From contig NBIV01000008.1 of assembly GCA_003194525.1 (NCBI GenBank), positions 1 through 64,000 of the forward strand: a stretch of DNA of 64,000 nucleotides, written 5' to 3'. Source of the DNA: Gracilariopsis chorda. Its lineage: Eukaryota > Rhodophyta > Florideophyceae > Gracilariales > Gracilariaceae. Positions 55,457 to 64,000 of this stretch are shown here, in pieces (within the stretch, counting starts at the first letter, position 1; every line of letters begins with the position of its first letter). Below the pieces are notes generated by a model, which was not told the DNA's origin, made no database searches, and saw only the letters and a program-made list of their open reading frames with translations. The translations under genes and the position numbers were made by a program.

Positions 55457-56361
55457 ATGTTGCACACCGGCGGATACAGCGACTCGCCGCGCTATGTGAG
55501 AGATTTTTCGCATTCTCATTCGCAGTTATACCGATCCGACATGAGCCAACTTCCGTACCACCATCACCACCACAACCAGCCGCAGCACCCCCAGATGCCG
55601 GACGCGCGCTATCTGCCGCGTGCCCGTCCGCGTGGCGACGACGGTCGTTTCGTCCCACGAGCAGAGGATCAGCTCCCCGCCGACAACCACGACAGGAAGG
55701 TGTGCGGATGGTGCGGCAGGTGTCAAACCAGTCAATGGCGCGTCGGCCCCACCACCGGCTCACTCGGTAAGTTTCATTTTTTTTGTTTTTGTTTTCGTTT
55801 CTGTGGCCCTCTCTAACACGCTTTTGACGCTTCACGCTCGTGCCGCCCCACACAGCCATGGGAACTCTGTGCAATGCGTGCGGAATCAACTATCGTCGCG
55901 CGCTGCAAAAGGCGCCGAATGGAATGTTAGATCTTGACGCATTGGCACAGCAGCAGGGAACACGTCTGTCCATTCAAAAGGCACTCAAGCGTCAGCGCAA
56001 GTTGTCGCCTGTGTTAGCGCAGTTCAAACGCAACCGCCCCACCGAGCGGGAGCGCCGCCCGTCCAGTCTCAACATGCTACTATCCGACGACGTGCCGCCG
56101 CCGCCGCCGCCGTCGTGGCACCAGCAGCTTCAACAGCAGCCGGCGCACAGGGCTGTGGAGGCGCCGCTTTCGTCAGTGCCGCCTGGTCTGCCGCTTCCGC
56201 CGCTGCCCAGCGTGCATTACGGCGCTGGGAGCAGCTCGCGTGGCCCCGCCGCTCTGCCTGTTCCTCCTTCTGGGTTGTCGCGAAGCGCGCGACTTGGCAA
56301 TGACAGACTTCCGCCGTTTGACGTGTTTGTGAGAAGCTTGAATCGATCAAATGAACACTGA
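55457..56361 (+). CDS. GATA-type zinc-finger transcription factor (2 exons)
   Basis: Exons 55457-55766 and 55856-56361 with an 89-bp GTAAGT..CACAG intron inside the finger give a 271-residue protein. The finger runs CGRC, TSQWRVGP, then CNACGINYRRA, that is C-x2-C-x19-C-x2-C, the class IV GATA finger that binds WGATAR sites in nuclear DNA. Before it is a His/Gln/Pro-rich stretch (HHHHH); after it a basic segment and a Pro-rich tail with a run of seven prolines. I chose ATG 55457; the frame stays open upstream through C-rich sequence with other Met codons, so a longer form is possible. Convergent with Cpn10. Confidence 0.87.
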
Positions 56362-57008
56362 AGAGTTATATATACTAGTGTGTGTGCTTTTCGTTTTTCC
56401 TTTTTTTTTTTTTTCCTTTTTGTGTGCGCAAAAGGCGTGCTGGACATATGGTTGCGGGGGGGCGGGGGGGGGATGATGGCGCGGCCAGCGTGTAACTGTT
56501 TCCCTTTCGTTTGGTGATTGCGTTTGTAGACAGTAAGATTGTGTAGCTGTGTGTTTTTTTACGTTGTGTTTCGTTGTGTGTGTGTTTTAGGTAACGAAAG
56601 AGAGCGGCGGAGAGGCTCATGTGCGCGTGTTGCGCACAAAGTAGAGAAAAAGAGCGCGGCGCGGTGCACGTGCGCCTGGCAGCGTACATAAAGTTACATA
56701 GATAACTGTAGTGAACCGTTCGCACTGACGGGAAAAGCACATTCACATGCACGTGCACTACGCGTAGTTGATTGCTAGTAAGGCGCTTCCGCCAATGCCA
56801 AACTCGCTCCGCTCCGCTCCGCTCCGCTCTTGGACGTGCACACGTGAGTTGCGCCGATGCGCTTTATTGCTCCCTATCGTTGGCACCTAGACAAGGGGTA
56901 GATAAGGGCAACCCGCTGACAGCAACGCCACTGCGCCATATAGCAAACGGCCGTCTTCACCAAACCCAAACTACAACCAAACGTGCACGCACTGCACGCC
57001 ATGTGATG
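56362..57008. other. Intergenic between GATA and Cpn10 genes
   Basis: 3' flanks of two convergent genes. It contains a T-rich run near 56400 and the pentamer GCTCC repeated about five times at 56806-56829. No gene seen. Confidence 0.55.
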
Positions 57009-57398
57009 TCAGTGTGACGCGGTGGCCACGATGGAGAAGGCGCGCATGGCGAGTAGCTTTTCGCCGTCCACTTCAATCGTTTCCACGCCCAGTTGATCCT
57101 TCCACAGCACGCGCTGTCCCTCCGTAAACGGCATCGCTTCGAGCACGCCCTGCGGCGAGTGGCGACCGCGGCCAACCGAAACCACCACCCCGGTCGACAC
57201 GCGCTTGCTGTGCTCCGAGCTCGTCAGCACCAGCCCCCCAGCACTCGTCTTGTCGGGCGCATCGGGCCGCACGATCACGCGGTCGGAAAGCGCGCCCAGC
57301 GACGCGCGCGCCGCCTTTCGCACGCGGCAGCGCGCCGCGCCGCGTGCATGCGCCGGAGCGGCGGCGAAGGGCAGCGCCACGGGGGGGAGGAACGCCAT
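57009..57398 (-). CDS. Organellar co-chaperonin, GroES/Cpn10 type
   Basis: The 129-residue protein has a leader of about 30 residues starting MAFLPPVALPF, then LSDRVIVRPD, KTSAGGLVLTSSEHSKR (the mobile loop that docks on Cpn60), VVSVGRGR, GQRVLWK and a final VDGEKLLAMRAFSIVA, the full GroES fold order. It forms a seven-membered lid on Cpn60 and closes the folding chamber. Phe directly after Met-Ala is typical of plastid leaders in red algae and glaucophytes, so a plastid location is more likely than mitochondrial. The frame is open further upstream to 57572, but that part is Arg-rich low-complexity sequence, so I start at 57398. It is divergent from the MUB gene. Confidence 0.87.
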   Translation of the reverse strand: MAFLPPVALPFAAAPAHARGAARCRVRKAARASLGALSDRVIVRPDAPDKTSAGGLVLTSSEHSKRVSTGVVVSVGRGRHSPQGVLEAMPFTEGQRVLWKDQLGVETIEVDGEKLLAMRAFSIVATASH

Positions 57399-57911
57399 CG
57401 TGCGCGAATCGTCTTCGACGAGCTGCTCATCTCGCCGACGGCAGCGCGCATCGGTGCGACGCCTTTTGATCCGGCGAGCGCGACGGGTGGCGGCCGAGCC
57501 ACGTGCACGCGTGTGAGCGCTTGCCAGCAGGACAACGTGGACAGAGCGTGCACGTGCTGCTTCGAAATGCAATCCACACGCTGCTCAGCCGCTCGCAACG
57601 TAAGATACGCGAACGGCGCACGGCCGCACGCAGAGACGCGCGTCCAAAGAGCGCGCGCGCACACGCCGCCCACCCTCGCGCTGCGCCAACCAGCCGCGCA
57701 CACACCGCCCCCACTTCGCCAATCCTCCTCCGCCACCTCCTCGCTCCCCGCACTCCCCTCCCCCCCACGCCCACCGCCCCTCAACCTCGCCCGCTCCGTG
57801 CACTCTACCGCATCCGTATCCACATTCCCTTCTCCCCTTCCCCCTTCCCCCTTCCCCCTTCCCCCCTCCCCCTTCCCCCCTCCGCCCCCCCTCCCCCCTT
57901 CCTCAACCCCG
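57399..57911. promoter_or_regulatory. Shared promoter interval of Cpn10 (-) and MUB (+)
   Basis: 513 bp between two divergent start codons. From about 57834 to 57905 the + strand is almost pure pyrimidine, with TTCCCCC units, just before the MUB ATG. Open frames here lie on both strands and look like by-products of GC-rich sequence. Confidence 0.5.
57834..57905 (+). repeat. TTCCCCC polypyrimidine repeat before the MUB start
   Basis: Seven-base CT units of the form CCCCCTT repeat about five times, then degenerate into C-rich sequence. The tract ends a few nt before ATG 57912. Confidence 0.85.
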
Positions 57912-58538
57912 ATGGATACGGAAAAGCCCGCGTTGTCGCAAGCCGACACCGCTCTCACAGACGTAGATTCCTCGCCCGCGGTGCAAAACTCCTCCTGCGA
58001 TATCCGTTTTCTCATGGTCAACGGTACCTCCTTTCGACTTACCGTCCCCGCCTCCTCCACCATTCACGACGTTAAGGACGCAGTTATTCAACACCGACCA
58101 AAAGGTAAGCTTTCGACCACTTGCCCTCCTTTTCACCTTCCACCCCAAAAGAAGCGAGCGCGTGCTAACACCCCTCTTCGACCACTCCTTTCCAGAATTG
58201 GCCGACTTTCTCAAGGATACCAACCCAAACGCCGCCGCCACCCCGACAAAAGTGGACGACATCCGCGTGCTCCATCTAGGAAAGTTTCTGGATGATGTCA
58301 AGACACTCAAAGGTAAGCAAAGCTTCATAAACCACTCTTTCATGACGTGCAGGCCCACTCACATTGCCAATCCACATTCGCGTGTGTGCGCACAAAATGC
58401 ATTGCAGAATGCAATTTCAATACGGCAACAAACGAGTTCACTACCGTTCACCTCTCCGTACGCGTGCCTTCAAACCCGTCCGACGAGGTCAAGGACAAGT
58501 TCAACAAGAAGAAACCGCCCTGTTGCCAAGTCATGTAA
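57912..58538 (+). CDS. Membrane-anchored ubiquitin-fold protein (MUB/UBL3), 3 exons
   Basis: Exons 57912-58104, 58196-58312 and 58408-58538, joined by 91- and 95-bp GT-AG introns, encode 146 residues. The ubiquitin-like fold covers residues about 28-125: DIRFLMVNGTSFRL, STIHDVKDAVI, then, after splicing, IRVLHLGKFLDDVKTL and TTVHLSVRVP. The C-terminus is CCQVM, a CaaX box with X = Met (farnesylation expected) and a preceding Cys suited to palmitoylation. This is the hallmark of MUB/UBL3, which sits on the plasma membrane and, in plants, docks E2 enzymes. Unlike ubiquitin it lacks a C-terminal GlyGly. Both splice joins restore the family sequence exactly, which supports the model. Confidence 0.92.
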
Positions 58539-59557
58539 TTTCATCCCTCCACTCAGCACCTTACCTTTGATCCCCGGAAACCGCCCGCGCCTTCGAATGC
58601 TGCACTGCATATACCACCGCAATAAGCCTGCTCCGAAAGCGCGCACAAGACGCCTTGCCATCGTCCGCAACAATCAACCGTCCATCAGCCCCGCATTGCG
58701 TTTCGCACCTACGCCAAACACACTCGGGCGCCGTCTGCGCTCTCCTCTGTGTGTCGAGAAAACCAACGCGGAAAAAACTCTCGCCTCGCGAGCGACAGCG
58801 CTTAAGAGCTCGGCAACGCCTACGTTTTTCCGGAGGCTATGTAACACAAGTCAAAGAGCGTCTCAATCATTGCGTCGTTCTGTTGTATCTATATCGTTTT
58901 CTACAGAGCGATATGCGTTCAACTTTCTACTTGCTGTGGGCGGTACATGTGTGCAACTTTGGCCCTTTCGCCCTGCCCGTTCCCCTACACACGCGCGGAA
59001 CACTCGCTGTCGTTTGTTCTCTCTCTATTGTTTTTCCCTCTCTTTCTGTTATGCCGCACGTCTGTTAGTAGACAAGTGAATGTGCATGGGAGCGTGTAGC
59101 ACGTTAGTTTGTGTTTTGTTTAACTTTTTTTTTTTTTTTTTTTTTTTCCTGTCACAAGTTGAAGGGCGAGCGCTCTGTGGCGTTTTGTTTTGAGATACTC
59201 GCTAACGTCGTAAAGTGTGCCATCTCGCTCGAGGAGAGCGGGTTGGAAACGTTTCATCAGGCGGAGCAGCAACGGCTGCACACCGTCGCGTGCGCAGTGT
59301 TGGTCGCAGTTGCTCGCCATCACAGCCGAGCGAAAGACGCCGCACATTTTAAACCAAAATATTAGGCGTTGCGATTCGGCGCGCGTGGTCGTGTGACGGC
59401 TCGTGGTGCCAAGCGCCGTCTCGTGTGCGCCCAACGGCTGAGCGAAAACGCTTCCGTCGTTCCGGTACGCGGAGAACCGTCCGGCACAAAATAGAACTCG
59501 GCCGTTGTCCGCCGCGGTCGCTACGCGACCCACCCCCGAGCACTCGTGCCTCAGACC
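58539..59557. other. Intergenic between MUB and Mdm35
   Basis: About 1 kb. It holds a 22-nt T run near 59127-59148. The long open frame overlapping the MUB 3' end (to 59079) has no family resemblance. Confidence 0.5.
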
Positions 59558-59832
59558 ATGAGTTCCGTCAATGGCAAGCGCCGTGTGAACCCGCTGGAAC
59601 TATGCGCCGCCGAGAAGAAACGCTATGACTCATGCTTCAAACATTGGTACAACACAAAGTTCCTCAAGGTAAGTGATTATACACCGTCAGTGCTATGTGC
59701 CCATTGCTAGGGAGTCTGACGAGCGTGAAGGGTCATCTGGAGACATCTGCTGAGTGCGAGCAAAGATTTGAAGAGCTTCAAGTTTGCGTTAACGCCGCGT
59801 TGGAACAGGTACGACAATCGGGACGCAAATAG
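59558..59832 (+). CDS. Mdm35/TRIAP1-like twin CX9C mitochondrial protein (2 exons)
   Basis: Exons 59558-59668 and 59731-59832 around a 62-bp intron (GTAAGT..GAAG) encode 70 residues. The first CX9C helix is C-AAEKKRYDS-C, followed by FKHWYNTKFLKG; the second is C-EQRFEELQV-C, followed by VNAAL. Mdm35 has the same layout (YDSCFN, W-Y, KFLKG, CVNAAL); TRIAP1 is the animal form. The family is imported to the intermembrane space by the Mia40 disulfide relay and partners Ups/PRELI proteins, which carry phosphatidic acid between mitochondrial membranes. The protein stops at TAG 59830 just after a possible further donor (CAG/GTACGA), so a longer spliced form cannot be excluded. Confidence 0.87.
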
Positions 59833-60845
59833 TCTCGATGGCTCTTTCTCTAGCACCGTCTTATGCTGTCGCTTTGCAACCCGGCACAACTTTGTTGCAC
59901 GCCCATCGCATGCGGCGTGCAGCTCAACTCGTTTGAGAAAAAGGGTCAGCGCAACGAAAGGTACAGTGGTACAAGCTGTGCGCCAGTTCCATTCCTACAG
60001 CGACGGGCCTCATGCAAGTGTTTTCTACGTCGCGAGTCATGATCGTTTCACCCCATTACCAACGCCATCACTCACTCGATCGTCAATGCAAACCCAAACT
60101 TGTGATGGCTGACAACTTCTTGTGCCGACCTTGGTTCAGACACCCTCTCGTTTTGACCACCGTAATGCTAATTCCCATAAAGGCACTTACAACATAAACA
60201 CCTGCTGTCACCCAGTCCAACTCCCCGACCACGCGTGCTTTTGGCGGCTGAGCTTCGCTCTCTTACAAAGCTCATACTCTTTCCGGCGTCATGGAAACCT
60301 CGCTCGCCATTGACGCTGCTTTCCTGCTCATACATAACACAACTCACGCCAACGAGTAGTGAACATCCCTCACATTATGGACCTTGCAACGGTTTTTGCT
60401 CTTTGAGCATGGCCAAGTCAGCAATGCGCCGCGGCCCATCCCAAAATAAACGAGCGCGATTTGATTCACACGCTCTCACCCTCACCATGCAGCTTTTCTG
60501 CGAGAAAAAGAAGTTGCGGATCATCCAACTATCTCCCTGCGCAACGGGGAGAAGCGCTCCACACCCTTCCTGCTGGGGCTATAATACATGCAATCACAAC
60601 CACACCCGCCCTACGCACGTAAAAAGCAAACTTGACCGATCTGCGCTCGCGTCTTTTTCACTTTACAAATCGTAAAAAGCTTTTTTTAAAGTGGAAAGCT
60701 ATCGAGATACATTCCAAACGCATCGACACAGCACTGTTTGCACCTTCGTTTGTGACATATTCCTCCGCTCTGCAGACCGAACGGCTTCATTCCAAACCGC
60801 AAGACTTCGAACTTCGAACAGGCGCATCTTATTGAGCTGTCGAAC
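59833..60845. other. Intergenic between Mdm35 and the methyltransferase
   Basis: About 1 kb without a gene I can support. A frame at 60410-60675 (MAKSAMRRGPSQNKRARFD..) could be a small exon but has no recognised partner. Confidence 0.45.
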
Positions 60846-62144
60846 ATGCTCTGCTTCGTTTCCTCTGCATCGATCTTCAGAGATCGCCCGTCACACACCC
60901 GCATCTGTGTTAGACCATGTGCGATCTCCGTAGCCCGACCTCGTCCTCGTCAGCATGCCGCCGCCTCTACGCGAATGAGCACAAACTTTTCGGGGCCCGA
61001 CGTGTTGTTATCTGCCCCGTCTGAAAGAGTGTATGTGAAGACAGATCCAAATGGCATGCCAGTCTTGCACATCGAAGATGTATCCAAGCGACCGCCAATA
61101 TGGCTTGTAGCTGTCATTGCAGGCATGGCGGCATTTGCTGTGTGGCTTGTACGCCGATTCATCATGCTTAAGCGCTTATCCCAGAAATACGTCCGAAAGG
61201 ACCTCAACAAGGATATCGCTGACTTCTATGACCTCAGATCAGCGGCATGGGAGTCTGTTTGGGGTGAGCACATGCATCATGGACTGTACGATGTGGTCAA
61301 TAGAAAGAAGTTGAAAGGACAAGCCGCCCAGATTCGAACCATGTCCGAACTGCTAAAGTTTAGCAATACAATAGATGTGGATCTGCCATCCAACTCCAGA
61401 ATTCTAGACTTAGGGTGTGGTATTGGAGGATCGTCTAGATTTCTAGCGCGCCATTTTGGAGAGAGTTGCCATGTGACGGGCGTTACTCTTAGTCCCTACC
61501 AAGCGAATCGAGCAAATGAACTCAACAAGGAAAAGGGGCTCGACGGCAGGGTAGAGAACGAGGTCAGGGATGCACTAAGCACCGGCTTTGGTAATGAAGA
61601 GTTCGAGATCATCTGGAGCATGGAGAGCGGCGAACACATACAGAACAAGCGCCTCCTTATGCAGGAGTGCGCCCGGATGCTAAAAACAGATGGGCGGCTA
61701 TTGATGCTGGCTTGGTGTCGAAGGGAGTCCACGCCTCCGTTCAGTCTGTCTGAGCGATACTCCATTCGTCGAATAATGGAAGAGTACTGCTTACCGAATT
61801 TAGCATCACCGAGCGAATATTCTACGGAGATGATTCGGGCCGGGTTACGAGACGTCAAGGTGGAGGACTGGACACAGAGAGCGGCGCCCTTTTGGGGCGA
61901 AGTTGTCCGTAGTGCACTGTTTAACGCACGAGGGTGGAAGGCGCTCGCCAAGTACGGATGGCCTCTCATAAAATCAGCATTAGCAATGCGACACGTCATG
62001 ACAGGCATTCGGCTCGGAGTATTTCGATTAGTAGCATTCAGTGCAAGAAAGGCAACGCAAGAAGAGATAGAAGCCGAAAAGGAGAGAATAGGCGAACTGA
62101 GCTGTCGCAGTGCGAGTAGTTTACCTTCACCTTCTCAGGTTTAA
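60846..62144 (+). CDS. Tocopherol O-methyltransferase-like SAM enzyme
   Basis: The 432-residue protein has a Ser/Arg-rich leader and one hydrophobic segment (WLVAVIAGMAAFAVWLV, about residues 80-96), then a class I methyltransferase: FYDLRSAAWESVWGEHMHHG, SAM motif I DLGCGIGGSSRFLA (about 184-197), GVTLSPYQANRAN, IWSMESGEH, WCRRES, and a C-terminal APFWGEVVRSAL and a stretch ending VFRLVAFSARK. These match gamma-tocopherol methyltransferase (VTE4), which methylates gamma- to alpha-tocopherol in plastids. Related enzymes act on other prenylquinols, so the substrate is an inference. The membrane segment before the domain is unusual for VTE4 and suggests anchoring to an envelope or ER membrane. 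Met44 is an alternative start. The stop lies 39 bp from the stop of ATP synthase beta. Confidence 0.82.
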   Translation: MLCFVSSASIFRDRPSHTRICVRPCAISVARPRPRQHAAASTRMSTNFSGPDVLLSAPSERVYVKTDPNGMPVLHIEDVSKRPPIWLVAVIAGMAAFAVWLVRRFIMLKRLSQKYVRKDLNKDIADFYDLRSAAWESVWGEHMHHGLYDVVNRKKLKGQAAQIRTMSELLKFSNTIDVDLPSNSRILDLGCGIGGSSRFLARHFGESCHVTGVTLSPYQANRANELNKEKGLDGRVENEVRDALSTGFGNEEFEIIWSMESGEHIQNKRLLMQECARMLKTDGRLLMLAWCRRESTPPFSLSERYSIRRIMEEYCLPNLASPSEYSTEMIRAGLRDVKVEDWTQRAAPFWGEVVRSALFNARGWKALAKYGWPLIKSALAMRHVMTGIRLGVFRLVAFSARKATQEEIEAEKERIGELSCRSASSLPSPSQV

Positions 62145-62183
62145 AACACAAAAAACAAAACACTAAACCTCACAAGCTTTTCA

Positions 62184-63876
<1,693 letters not shown>

Positions 63877-64000
63877 GGCGCAGCGGGACGATGTGGACGG
63901 TGGACGGTGGACGGTGGACGGTGGACGGCGAGCGATCGCGGCGGGCGGAGCGGACTCGAAGCGAAGTGCGACGCCGCGATCCGCACAACGCGCCACTGCG
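63877..64000. promoter_or_regulatory. 5' flank of ATP synthase beta with a GGTGGAC repeat
   Basis: A 7-bp unit (GGTGGAC) repeats about five times at 63894-63930, just upstream of the start codon on the minus strand. Confidence 0.65.

Noticed and set aside
57275-58063. 262-codon minus-strand frame over the MUB first exon
   Set aside because: Complement of the CT repeat and MUB exon; Gly/Arg low complexity.
60410-60675. Possible small exon beginning MAKSAMRRGPSQNKRARFD
   Set aside because: No recognised homologue, no convincing splice partner; left as intergenic.

Overview
The window is nuclear DNA of a photosynthetic eukaryote. It carries spliceosomal genes with short GT-AG introns (62-95 bp), a mitochondrial ATP synthase beta subunit and Mdm35/TRIAP1 homologue with their own introns, a tocopherol-methyltransferase-like enzyme, a GroES-type co-chaperonin whose leader starts with Met-Ala-Phe, a prenylated ubiquitin-fold protein, a double B-box protein and a GATA factor. 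The Phe near the start of a plastid-type leader, the few short introns and the Ty3/gypsy load fit a red alga best. That assignment is inference, and a glaucophyte or other alga is not excluded.

Layout. (1) 1-10837: chromodomain-type Ty3/gypsy element A on +, truncated by the window start only in its 5' LTR. Between pol and the 3' LTR it carries a long unrecognised ORF on the opposite strand. (2) 10978-13916: a PIF/Harbinger DNA transposon with terminal inverted repeats, a broken transposase (+) and a broken Myb/NAM-associated-like ORF (-). (3) 14413-17285: mitochondrial-type ribosomal protein uL14 (+) and a double B-box protein (-). (4) 17286-20011: gene-free, with a 53-bp perfect palindrome. 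(5) 20017-37359: Ty3/gypsy element B as a tandem LTR-body-LTR-body-LTR array, bounded by one GTTCC target-site duplication. The middle LTR is a mosaic of the outer two, as expected for unequal LTR-LTR crossover. (6) 37803-49804: a graveyard of nested relics. It holds an A-like element C on -, which keeps a diverged copy of A's antisense ORF, plus a third gypsy lineage D on +, an A-type LTR, a copia end, short insertions and a MITE-like element. (7) 49805-55456: gene-free. (8) 55457-63876: a compact host gene block with GATA factor (+), Cpn10 (-), MUB/UBL3 (+), Mdm35/TRIAP1 (+), tocopherol-O-methyltransferase-like (+) and ATP synthase beta (-).

The most unusual signals are three. First, the antisense ORF of element A recurs as a recognisable protein in relic C, so it looks like a retrotransposon-borne gene family. 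Second, both elements are packed with very short inverted repeats (ACC..GGT dyads in B, mixed GC-rich dyads in A) across coding and non-coding parts. Third, element A has a canonical -1 frameshift heptamer directly before the gag stop. All three stop codons terminate host genes here, so the in-frame stops in the retroelements are decay or readthrough sites, not a changed code.
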